Source of the DNA: Siderastrea siderea
Taxonomy: Eukaryota; Cnidaria; Anthozoa; Scleractinia; Rhizangiidae
DNA: 64,000 nucleotides
NCBI GenBank assembly: GCA_964030785.1
Contig: OZ034971.1
Span: 43,549,304 to 43,613,303 of the forward strand
Direction of reading: 5' to 3'
The position numbers and the translations under genes are program-made. Shown piece by piece: positions 46,205 to 57,777 of the stretch; the stretch's first letter is position 1; each line of letters starts with the position of its first letter. The notes beneath the pieces were generated by a model. That model was not told where the DNA came from. It worked only from the letters and a program-made list of their open reading frames with translations, and searched no databases.

Positions 46205-46740
46205 AGTAGTATATACCAAACCAGTGGATAACTTTTTTGCGCGGTCTGATTGGCTACACAAACTCGGGATAGTATGTGCTATTCCCCTCCCGGCATTATT
46301 ATGGATTTCGTGCTATTCACTGGTTTGGTATACACCTGATTGATAAAACGTTGTCGGGTGCAAAGCGTAAACCATGAACGATGCCACACAATGGAATTCT
46401 GCGAAGACAGCAATGACAAGCTTGCTACTCAGTTCCATGTATTGTCATATATTGATATTCAAGATATTTTCATTCCTAAGAAGATTTTGGAATAGATTTG
46501 GGTATGCTGTGTTGATATTATCTCCACGGTTCCTGAGAATAGAAGCAAGTTTTCCCGCATCCCAGAAAACCATTGGGTCGTACCGTTCACAGTATACGCT
46601 TTTCACACGACAACGTTTTTTCAGTTAGGTGTATACTTAGACAATTATTTGCCTCAGTGTCGGTGAACAGTGGTAGATATTTGCCTTGCCGCGAATATCC
46701 ACCACTGTTCATCCCCATTTTGGTGAATAATTGTTAATTA
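46205..46740. repeat. Two small hairpin repeats
   Basis: Inverted pairs ATACCAAACCAGTGGATAAC / CACTGGTTTGGTATAC (46,215-46,335) and GGTGAACAGTGGTAGATATT / AATATCCACCACTGTTCATC (about 46,661-46,715). Probably MITE remnants. Confidence 0.5.
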
Positions 46741-46950
46741 TTAATAAAGCTGTGTATTTCTGCAATAAAACTTTTTTATTTGATTATATTACTTGTTTTG
46801 CTAAACGTACACAACATACAAAACATGAAAATACAGGCAAGTACTGTTACAGTTTTCGAGGTCGCTACTTAAAGGGGGCAAGTTGTTGTTGTTGGCAGAG
46901 TTATAGGGATTTGATGTAATTTTTTGTATTAACCGTGAGAAAATGAACAG

Positions 46951-47030
46951 TAGCCTGAGTGCAGACGTCTCCTTATTCCTTTGCTTCCACGTGAAGCAAA
47001 GCAAATAAGAGACGTCTGCAGCGCAGGCTA
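46951..47030. mobile_element. 80-bp palindromic MITE
   Basis: TAGCCTGAGTGCAGACGTCTC and its complement enclose a near-perfect hairpin (TTGCTTCCACGTGAAGCAAA at the centre). Target duplication ambiguous. Confidence 0.65.
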
Positions 47031-48471
47031 AACAACAGTGGGTTCATAACAGGCCATTTCCGGGTTCCAAAAACCCTCGCCTCAAAATAAGGCCAAGTGC
47101 CAAACCTTTGATGTAAAAATTAGATATATTTGCATGAAAATAAAAGATTATTTTCATATCAAAGACTTCGCAATTATCCTCGTTTTGAAAAAGCGGCTAA
47201 GGGCAACTCGGAAATGGCCTATTTTAATAAACTGCCACCCTAGTCTTCCACAACTTTAGTAACTATTGATGAGTGCCTCTAGTCATAGACCGCCTGGGTC
47301 TCGTTTTAAAGCTCTTAGGTTTTCGTTTCTCAAATGGAGAATCCTTCTCAGGTGTTTTCTTGGTATTATTTTGTAACTGTTAAGGTACTGTAGCATGGTC
47401 TTGACTAAAATTGATAAAAAGGTCAAAATCCCCATGACACTACTCCTTCAAAAGAAGCCCGGCGAGTAGCTTTTGTCAAAGTGGCAGCAGGCTATCTAGA
47501 TTTAGTTTATAATATACGTGAACTGATTTCGTTTGGCAAAATTCTAAACTAACTGCACGGCACTGAGGACCGTACTTCACAATTACTATAAACTTTTAAA
47601 ATAGTTCTCTTTTTAGAACGTAACACGATAGGATCTCGATTGGCAAAACTGAATGCAAGGCTGGCACTACGGCAAATTGGCAAATTTATTGGCAAACAGA
47701 TTTGGACTAACAAAATTAGACTTCCAAAGGGGGGGGGGGGGGGGGCTACACTGTAACGGCTCCCTGGCTCTGAAGGAGACTAATCGTTGGCAATGCAAGT
47801 AAGTCTCCCCATTTGTCGTAGTGTCAGCCCACTTTCACTCACTTCTGACGCGAGCATCCTTACACTAGAGATACGGCGAAAACAGTTATGTATTCGAAGG
47901 TTTCTAACACTCAATCTTGAACACAAGGAAAAGCCTTATGGTAGGCACTCAATGACGACTACTATATAGACCTTTGGTAGAGCATTTAATTTGCATACTT
48001 TTACCTATGTATTATATGATGCCGGTTTGAAAACGCTTTGGCGTGTACTGTTTGACATGAACTAGCCAATCACAGTGTAGGACTCCAACACTTGGATTGT
48101 GATTGGCCAGTCGGAATGAAAGCCACCAGAAACGATACAAAAGTTGTCAAACAACTTGTCCAGTCGACAACATTGTTGTCTGCAGCACTGTAAGACATTA
48201 TTTATTAACTAATTACTCTGTATTTTTTTCTGTAATTGCTGAAATCCTCGTTTATTCTATATTAAAACGTGTGTATGAAAAAAAAAAATTAAAACCTCAG
48301 GATATAAAATGGGTCCGTGGAATCCATCTTTAGGAAGTTCCCCTTCAGACAGAAGATACTGAGATAATTTCAAGATTAGATATTTCTTAAAATCGCTGAT
48401 CGGTCAATGCAGTCAGCCACTTCCTCCATGACTTTGTCAATAAGTTGCCACCTGTCCATCAAACCACACTT
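47031..48471. other. Non-coding 3' flank of the HEPN-NACHT-ankyrin locus
   Basis: No gene. Contains a poly-G run (about 47,730-47,744) and a small hairpin around 48,063-48,115 (GCCAATCACAGTG / GATTGTGATTGGC). Confidence 0.4.
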
Positions 48472-51400
48472 TTAAATTGAACATATGGCCACATCATTCT
48501 CTGAATCCCCGTCCCATTTATCTCTCCAGTACGGAAAGGCCCATAACCAGGTTTTACCTTGTTTGACAGGCTGTCGAATGTTGTCTCTGCAAAGTGGGAT
48601 ATAGGTACGTGGCTCTATTCCCACGTGGAGAGTCTTCAGATAATCATATCGGCGAAAGAGACCGAGGGAACGTTTCAACAAAAATTCCAGTGGCCACTCA
48701 ACGATAAGACTACTAGGATGGAAATCATATATGGATATTTTCATTCGCTCGTTGACAAACCCAGGACGACTGAAAAGTTCGTTATGTCTAAATCTGGCTT
48801 CAGAAGGCATTTGATTCCTTTTCATGTGTGATAAATAATGCTCGAACATAAACCGTAAGTCTAGGCAAATCGAATTGAGGTAATTGTAGGGACGGCTTTC
48901 CTCCGCATATTACTGAATGTGAAATGTTACTACTCTATCATGTAAACGGAGAACTGGTTTAAATCTGTTAGAAAACGATTTAGCACAAGCAAAGCTTCGA
49001 AAGACTTCTGTGTGTCGCATCTTCATTAAATTGAGAAGTTCTTTTTGAAACCAATTTCGTTGCACTTCACTAAAGACTTCCCATTTCCACGTCTTGGCGA
49101 TATTTTTCGGATAGGAAAGTCTATGCACAAATATTCTTGAGAGGTGTCGATGAAATTGTTTCACATGCCTTGAGCATCGTTTCATGTCTCTTCGAAATAG
49201 TTCCTCTTCCCTTGAACACATGCCTCTTAAACCCGAACGTTCTTGATCTAAACTTTTCAGTAAAGATACTACTGTGTCATTGATTTCCTGCCAAATCCAT
49301 TTCACGCGCCAATAAAAATATTTTTCATGAGTTAAATCAAGGTTAGGACCGAACGAGCAACGGAATGATTTGTTTTCCCTGTTTTTATACAAGTTCAAAA
49401 GCGACGTGATGAAGTGGAATATGTCAGGCCTCAAATCTAATGTAAACTCGTTTGGACTCCAGCCATACACGCCATTATGTATTATACTCAACTCAGCATT
49501 CTTTCTGGGATATCGCATCTCACCTCCATGCTTTTTGATTATCTGGATAACTTCTTCCCAAGGATTGTAATGGCCAGTTTGTACTCTATTTTCAAAAAGC
49601 TTTGCCAGGTACACCGGTGTTATTCCATCCATATTGGGGCAATCTACATCTAAGTGGTGCCAATCACTTTCGTTGAATATGACTTCTACAAGCTCGACTA
49701 GACCCCGTGAGGCTGCTAAGTGATACAAAGTTAGTTCTGGCTTGCTAGGGTCACATATGATTCGGTATCTACGACTTGTCTTTGCATGGCGTAGAAGTTC
49801 AATTGCCGCTTCTTCGGCCTGTATCATATGAAGAAAATCTCCATTCGATGCCATGCGTCCATGAAATTGCCGCAATTTACTCTTCCCTGCATGAAGAACA
49901 GCCAGTGTTAAGGCGTCATGTCCACGCGGACTTAAAATAGAATCATCTGCACCATTTGCAAGAAGGTAACGAATTGCTACTACATTAGCTCCTTGTGCTG
50001 CTCTGTGCAGCGGTGTAAATCCCTCAGCGTCAAAGCAGGAACTTATAATTCTTTGTTTTCTCGGGTGACTTTCAATTGCTTCAGCAAGGGGACCCGTTTT
50101 CACTTTACAGACTGGGTCATCAGATCCATTGCATTTATTTAAGTGGAAGAAATTGTGGTCTTGCCAAGTTGGACGGCGATAACTTAATAGATGAAACGCT
50201 GAAGAGTTAAAAGGCTTTCCACATTCGATAGCGACAGACACAGTAAAATCACTGAGAAGTACATCAGTAAATAATCCGCCACTGTGAAGGTAAGCAACAA
50301 GCGGTGTTCGTCCAAGCTTGTCTTTACATGTTAAACTGGCTCCCTTCAGCAACAGGAGTTGAACGAGGTGAAGTTGTTTGTTTATGATTGCCCTGTGGAG
50401 CATACTGCTTCCTGAACTATTGCATTTTGTACATGAGGCACCATAAGATAGGAGAAGAAAAACGACCATCTCATGACCATGTAAATCGTTTTGTAAGTCT
50501 TCTATTTTGGTTGCTGAAAGTAACGGTTTTTGTTTTGATTCAATCGGTGTATTTTCAAAAGCCAATTCCAGCGGTGTCTTACCGTGGTTGTCTTTCTTTT
50601 CTACCGAAGCCTTCATTTGAAGGAGAACGTTAACAGCATCAGCTAAACCGTGATGAGCAGCAATGTGCAATAGTGTCCGACCATAAATATCAACTGCATC
50701 GATGTGGGAACCTCTATACAGCAACTTAAGAAGAGTATCTAACCACTGCAAACGGTCTACACTCCTGATCTCATTATCATGATTAAAAAAGCTGGACAAA
50801 TGACCCTTTTGGGGAAAAAATATAGCAAGAGGACTTAATGTAGCGTTAAGAATTGAGTAGTGCAGTGCTGTCAGGCCATAATCATCGACAGCCATCAGGT
50901 TTGCCTTCTTGTAAAGCATGTAATCAATTACCTCGACAGCCCCACACGCCGCAGCGCTATGAAGGGGGGTCGACCCATTCAGGGTTTTGCTGTTGATGTC
51001 GCCCCCGACATTTGGATTAGCAAACTTTAGAATAAAGCGAGCCTGGTTGTGACAAGCAGCCACATGAATGGGTGTTGCTCCACTGCAATCCCGATCATCA
51101 AGCTGAGCCCCTTTTATCATGAGCGATTTTGCCAATTGCAGGTGGCCATACCGTGCTGCAAGGTGGAGAGGAGTATAGCCGCAATGACAAATATCTGCAT
51201 GGTATTCAGCAAATTCCTCAATACTAAGCAGTGTCTTGTCGACGTCTTGCCAGTGTTTACACTTGTCCTGTATCAATTGCGGTTGTTTCTCCAACAAAAT
51301 GTTAACAATTTTCGTGTTTTTTTTCCGAACCGCTTCATGAAGTGGAGTTCTTCCTGTATAATCATAGCAATTTAGCGCATTTTGTTCTTCAGAAAGGAGG

Positions 51401-54400
51401 CGAGTAACAACTTTGTCGTGTCCTGAAGCAACAGCGGCATGAAGTGCAGAATGACATAAAATCAAATGTTTGTCATCATACAATTTCTTGGTTTCATCCG
51501 GCCATTTCTTCTCCAAGTCGATACACATCTTGACAATGCTATCATCTATTACGTGCATATGAGAACAGCCTTCTTTTAAAGGAGGAGAAAGAAAGATTGG
51601 ACTGCTTGGTAAGCGGCGTTCTGCTTCCAACCAGTAGAAAGAGCCATTACATCTTAAACATTCGTCTTGGACACCAATGTTTAAAAGGAAATCTACTACT
51701 CCCAGCCTATTGTTGGCAGCTGCATGATGAAGAGCGGTTTGATCTGCAGTTGTGCCTGCCTCGTGCAGAATTTTAACAACCTCGAGATGTCCGTTTTCAG
51801 CAGCTAGCTGGATAGCGGTCAGATGAACACCATTTAACGTCGAGACGGAAGCATTGTTATGAAGAAGACAACGAACAACGTGTACGTGCCCACCTTGGGC
51901 TGCTGCATGAATCATTGAGGCACCAAAGAATTTCGATTTGGATCGAGAGAAAGGCATGTCTATGCCAGGAAAAGCAGCTGATAGATGGGGATCAATTTTG
52001 GCCTTTTGAAAGGCTTCTCATACCTTGGCTTTGTAGAATGCGAAGATCGACTTTGTTTTTCTGTTAACTTTGGCTCCTCGTTTTACCAAGAATTCTAGAT
52101 TGTCTACAAGCCCGTGCTCTGCAGCCAAAAACGCGGGTGTTATGCCACGGTTATCAACACAATCGATACAGCTAAAATGCCTTGAAAGAAGTTCTAGTAC
52201 ATCTGTACTGTTTATTGTCGCTGCATGATGCAGAAGAGTCCTTTTACTTTGCGGATCTGATGAATTGACTGTCTGTGAAGGGAAATTGAGAAATTCTTGA
52301 ACATAGGCTTCTTTCCTGCCGACAAAAGCAATGTGTTGCACTAAAGTTAGAATGTATTTCGAAAGCATATTTTGATCTCCGCCTTTAATGAGACTAAAGT
52401 AGTAATCGCAAAATGTTTCGTGGCCTTTCGTTTTACTCACAAAAAGCCTCTCGTTGCCTTCACTGGTAAGCCACTCAGTTAACGACAAGTGATATAGTGT
52501 TACTGTATTGTTTTCTCCATACTTTAGAAAGTGGACCAGTTCTTGTAATCTATTCTTGAAATCATATTCTTCATCTAGGCTCTCTTTAAATCTAAGTAGT
52601 CCAAAGATCTCTTTTTGTGTTAATGGCTCAAACGTCGAAACCAGTAATTCCAGAACGTGTCGAGCAGACCTAAATGTCCCTTTTCTAGCATCAGCTAGAT
52701 AAAGCCTTTCGAAGTAACTGTCGTACAGATCTCCTAATGTCTTTGGTAAAGCATAAGCATCCTTTAATTCGTGACTTGATTTTTTCCACTGGTTGAGCAA
52801 CTCTTTGACAAACAGGAAGTTCCCCTGACTTTTTCTCAGTACCTCGGTGATTAGTCGTGTTGTACTGTCCACACTGTCATCTCCGAACCACCACGTTATC
52901 CGATGCAACAAAGGACTTTTTTCATATAGTGTCGTTGTCACGAAGATCTCGACATCATCGAGGTTTCTAGAATCTCCAGGATCAATAATTAATTTCTTTA
53001 TTTTACTTGATCGCAGGGTGGCGTCAGATTCATTGCGCGAAGTCATTATAATCTTTCACCACGGTGGCAACCGATGAATCTTGTTTTCCAGCAGATGAAC
53101 GATGCTATGACTTCTTTCAACACGTGAAAGACATTCATCCAAGGCATCTAGTACGATAAACCAATTTTCTGTCGGTTCATTTCTCAAGTTTCTCAAGGGT
53201 GACACTATAGTTTGTTCAAAACAGCCTACAGGATCGTGGTTATGGATACAGTCGAAATCAAACGAGCGTTGAATGTAGGAATTATTAGAAACGAGAAACC
53301 CGTATTCGGGTAGTCTGCGGGCTATCATCTCCGCCACATTTCGAACAAACGTTCCCGCCATTTGCGTATTTTTTTCAGTGTACTTACAAAAGTGGTATGC
53401 TAGAATATGGGCATGGATCTTGGAACTTGTCGTCCGAGAAGAAATCAACTGAGAAGCAAGGGCAGATTTGCCGGTGCCCGGATTTCCTATTATTAATACC
53501 CCAGAAATGTCACCGCTAACAAATGTCTTTTCTACCTCTCTATACAGCCAACGACGTCCGATAAAATTCACGGCTCGCGCTTCGTTCAGCTTTTCTGACA
53601 TGTTGATATCTTTGGTTTCGAATGGCACCCAAGCGTCCTCTGCAGGGCATCCTGTAAGAATAAATAGTTAACATAAAGTGAGACTGGCTCAGTTATGAGG
53701 CTAGTACTGCCCAAAGAGGAACTGATAGACCTTCTACAAGGTGCCCCATACCATTGATGCCAGTCTTGCTGTCATCCTTTGTTCTCTCCTCAGCTTGTTC
53801 AAGAGTGAGTAATACCAAATGACTATTTATTTCAAAGTGAGCTCTTTTGTAACCATTCATGCTGTATACATTTGCATACATCCTCATAGTCTTGTCGTCT
53901 AGTTCTGAAATAACGTAAATGCTATTACATTTTCACAGTTGGTGGGATATCCTTACGGATTTTATTAACGTTTATAATATGCAAGAGATGTATATACTGT
54001 GGTTTATTTTTGCATCTCATCAGTGGGCAAACGATCAAATTGTGTCCAACAAAAATCGAAGCCTCTTGCCCTTTATTTGTTGCCCCAGTATTTATTAGCA
54101 TATAAACAAACACCACTAATCATTAACTCAAAGTTTATAAAAAGCGTGAACAAAAGATAGAAGTAAATTTCAAAACCCAATTACTGCTTACCATCTTTGT
54201 TTGACCGGGGATCGAGAAGGGTGATACAACTGCACAACAAAAGGATCATCAGCCACGGCGTTAGCAGCCTTATAATTGCTTTAGTGCACTTGACTAAGTT
54301 GCTGCATACGAACAGCAGGAACAGAGCTCCATTTTTGAAAAGCTTTGGAATGTTAGTTTCGGCTTTGCTGTTTACGTTTTCTAATGTCTTCTCCACGATG

Positions 54401-55191
54401 CGTAGACGCCGCTCTAACTGTTTTCGGTTACGTCTAGACTCCCTCTGAAGGCCTGAGATATCTTTTTCAATCATCTCTTTATATTGGGTAAGAACTCGAG
54501 CTTGAAAATTATTTACATCTGACACACATTTGAGTATCTGGACCTCACGCAGTGCTTTCTGGGCATCTGCGTCGTGGGCTAAAAGAGGATCCTGAAGCAG
54601 AAGTTCAATTGCACCAAATGCGGTCGCCTTGTCAGCATCAGTTAACTCTAGCTTTGGCACATGCACAAACTTGCTATTCCGGACATCGCGAACATCCTTT
54701 ATCAGGGCTTGAGAAATGGGTCGGAACTGGTCACACCAGTACATCAGGTTCAGGATTCCAGTGATGTCCATATCCTCTGCTCTCGTTATTACAGCGTGTC
54801 CTCCCAGATCCGGAAGGAAGAGCTTTGCTATCTCCCAAGGACCCAGGTTTGGATCCGTCCACTTGGTGGAATCACTTTGCTTCCAGTTTGGCTTGTTTGC
54901 GTGATGATGACCCTGAAGGATGTTAGCCCATCGACAGGTGCTCGTGTCGTGGTACTGGTTTGGCTTTCTCCTTGATACATAGACGCAGGTGCAGGGTCCA
55001 GCTCCTGGACAGGCTGCAACTGCTCCCGTTACATTCTTATAGAAATTCTCAGTCTCTCGATTGACAAATGGGCGAAGGCCATCGCAGAGTACGGTTGCTA
55101 AGCCATGGGCAAGAGCAATCCAGTTTCTGTACTCTGGAGTAGTGTGTTGTCCAACTGAAAGCGCCGGTGCAGAGGAACGTGATGCCGCCAT
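48472..55191 (-). pseudogene. HEPN(DZIP3-like)-TM-NACHT-ankyrin NLR-like gene with three in-frame stops
   Basis: Exons on the minus strand: 55,191-54,192 (1,000 nt), 53,904-53,731 (174 nt), 53,651-48,472 (5,180 nt). Splice sites are GT/AG and phases (1, 1) close. Full frame to 48,472 is 2,117 codons, with no frameshift. Order: DZIP3-type HEPN-like region 1-about 200 (TPEYRNWIALAHGLATVLCD), coiled coil about 245-285, hydrophobic segments about 290-325 (LLTPWLMILLLCSCITLL), NACHT with Walker A GNPGTGKS (447-454) and Walker B FIVLDALDE (about 557-565), winged-helix-like region, then about 20 ankyrin repeats (700-1,700) and an unrecognised C-terminal domain. In-frame stops: TGA at 53,058-53,056 (codon 590), TGA at 52,020-52,018 (codon 936), TAA at 48,912-48,910 (codon 1,972). 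By analogy with NLRs, a sensor or signalling ATPase; unproven. The intact part alone could still make a 589-residue product. Confidence 0.8.
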
Positions 55192-55221
55192 GGAGGTCAC
55201 CACGGTTTAGTTTCATCCACC

Positions 55222-55227
55222 TTTATA
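55222..55227 (-). promoter_or_regulatory. Possible TATA box of the HEPN-NACHT-ankyrin gene
   Basis: CTATAAAGG on the minus strand, about 31 bp before the chosen ATG. If used in the standard way the 5' leader would be only a few nucleotides, so transcription may start elsewhere. The ATG at 55,191 was chosen because an in-frame TAA lies 15-17 bases upstream of it. Confidence 0.35.
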
Positions 55228-56147
55228 GTAACAACAAAATTGTTTCAGACCAGCTGTATAGCAAATTCTCTTTTGCCCGAATTTGTGATTTTTTAGCGAA
55301 TCACAAAAATCGAGCCTGTGAACAAGCAACCCGTCCCCTTAGCCTGCATCATGGGAAAAATCGCTGATGGATGGAAGAAGACGGGTTTTAACGTATGAGA
55401 AGATTTACTCTTACTGGATTCTAAAGTGGATACAAACTCCACTAAATTTGTAGAAACGGCCGGTTGATGTTAAAGAATAGAGTAAGAAGGTGCTTCTGAC
55501 GAATCGTCAGCAGATTAACGCTGCAATTGTAAATTATAAACTCGAAATCTTTCATAGGTAGCTATACAGCCATACATAGCCATACACAGTCCCACATAGC
55601 CATACACAGTGCGCGAATGAAAGGTTTTATCGAATTATCTTGTCAACAGTTTCAAGCAATCCGAAACTGAGGCTCAATTAGTTTTTTTTTCGTGAAATTT
55701 GGGAGCGTTTGAGAAAAAGAGGGGAGAGGAATTGGTGAAATTTGAAAAAATCGAAATATTAGAAGATTTATATAATAATTAGTTGAAGATATCCAAATAG
55801 TCCACTATCAACCTGGGTTGTCGATTGTCTGATGGCGTCGAAAAAATATTTTTTCTTCTTCTATTGGTTAAAAAGCCAAGCGATCTTCGATATCCCCACA
55901 CATTTTATAAACTGTTATCTCAATTATCTGCATAAGATAAATGTAAATGTTACACAGTTCTAGCTCCTCTTAGCTTTACATGTCCAGGTTATAGTCAGTG
56001 TCCATGTTCTGAACATGGGAGATAACGAAGTCAAGAGGATGATCTGCGTTGGATGACCAACGCAGTCCTCACACAAAAAATGTGCCCTTTGGGTTGATAA
56101 ACAAGGCAAATTAATTTGTCATGAATCTGGATTGCTTCACCGTGTTG
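55228..56147. other. Upstream flank, no gene seen
   Basis: Contains short direct repeats of ATAGCCATACACAG (about 55,565-55,612) and AT-rich sequence. Confidence 0.35.
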
Positions 56148-56156
56148 TTAATTAAG

Positions 56157-57528
56157 TAACCTGCGATCAGGCCGAATTTTAGCATCGCTCTCATATTCCC
56201 TTACGTTGGTCGCTCGCTAAAATAGGGCCTGATACAATCTCTCACAGGAGTTCGTGTCGGCGGCCAAATTTTGGCCGCGGGAATCTCGCAATCTGATTGG
56301 CCCTTTAACGATAGAGATGTCAACGGAAGTAAATTGTCCACGAGACTCGCTCACAATTTCGATCAGACCGCCATCGCCAAGGAACAACCAAGGAACAAGT
56401 CTGCCGAAGTAAAATGTGTTGCTCTAATGAATTCTTGTCGTTCTAGGAGAATTGTCACCATTTCTTTCTCTCGTGAGAATGGCGTTCGGTTTGACGCAAG
56501 ATGTCTCTCACCTGGAGCAGAGAAGTACAGCAACAGTGAAGTATGAGTGAAGTGAGCTTATGTATTCCGTTTTATCGCATCGTGTCTCGGAATTTTCATT
56601 TGACGGCTTTCAGCTGGTAGTGATAACACGAACAGAGTAGTGGTTGTTTTCGCGTTTTACGAAACAAAACGAACAGCAGACGAACAAGTATCTTTCGCCA
56701 AGAATGATCAACAAGTCAACCGATAATTCGGTAAACTTAACGGCAAACTGATGTTTGGCGAGAACTGCAATCAAGTCGCAATACAATTTTCAGTTTATTC
56801 ATTCATTGTTTAATACTTATGCCGTTTTATTGACCTCTGACATTGACATCAAAGGATCTGACTAGTTTTATATTAAATGTTCTTCGTTTTAAAATTCGCT
56901 GCTGTTTAGAGATAAGATTCGCTGCTAATCTCAAATATTTATCACTTCTGGAACTAAATTAAATTACAAAATACTCCTTTGTTTATGAACGGTTTTACTT
57001 ATATCTTCATTCTAAAGAATGAAACTGAAGGTATTTCTCTTAATTGCCCAGGGTTTTTTTACGCAGAAAATCGGTGACAACTGCGAAGAGAATACTTCCG
57101 GATACCACCTGAAATGGGAAAGGATTCAAGCATGCAGTATATTTTGGTACATGACAACCTCGTCGTGTTTTGAATTTTCATTCAGTTTCAGCTCAGACAG
57201 AGCAACCATGTACAATACCGGAACCTTCAAGTTAGTAATCGTGTAAATTTGAGTGCTTGTGTCTAGAAGATATATCGTAGCCTATGATTTTCTTATTTTG
57301 CCGACATTTGCGTGACTTTTTGCGAATTGCCGTTATGGGAAATTTGCATACCGCGGATCGTGCAAGCAGAAGAAATTTTGATTGGCTATTTTGTTGAATG
57401 TCAATCAATCAAAAAAGTGGGCGGTAGACGTTCCGTAGAAGAATTGTATCAGGCTCTATTTTTCGTTTCGCCCGTCGCGCCTGAATGTTTCACCGAGCGA
57501 AACGAAAATAGAGCCCGATCGCAGGTTA
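56157..57528. mobile_element. 1.37-kb Mutator-like non-autonomous element
   Basis: Ends TAACCTGCGATCAGGC and, complemented, TAACCTGCGATCGGGC. A perfect 9-bp duplication TTAATTAAG flanks it (56,148-56,156; 57,529-57,537), the length typical of Mutator-like elements. An open frame at 57,019-57,246 (75 codons, MKLKVFLLIAQGFFTQ start) was not recognised and lacks transposase motifs. Confidence 0.75.
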
Positions 57529-57777
57529 TTAATTAAGTGGAGCGTTAATCTCCGCGACCTTAATTTCCATCATTTTAATCCCAAATTCTGGATCCAGTCT
57601 GGACATCCTAAAACAATAGCTTTCCTAGCTTTAGGCAGAATTTAACGCACATTGTCAGTACTTCACACACCTGTAGATCTGTTTTGTTCATGATTTTGAG
57701 GCCAAATGGAAAAGATGGACTGGACTTTGGACTGGACTCTGGACTGACTTTTATTGACTTGTAAAAATATGAAATGG

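Noticed and set aside
52000..52020. A 21-nt intron removing the second TGA
   Set aside because: It has GT and AG ends but is far too short for splicing.
52018..53058. Selenocysteine decoding of the two TGA codons
   Set aside because: The affected positions are not cysteine-like sites in the family as I know it, a third stop is TAA, and no SECIS hairpin was identified.
57019..57246. Small secreted protein gene
   Set aside because: The N-terminus looks hydrophobic, but the frame lies inside a transposon and has no family resemblance.
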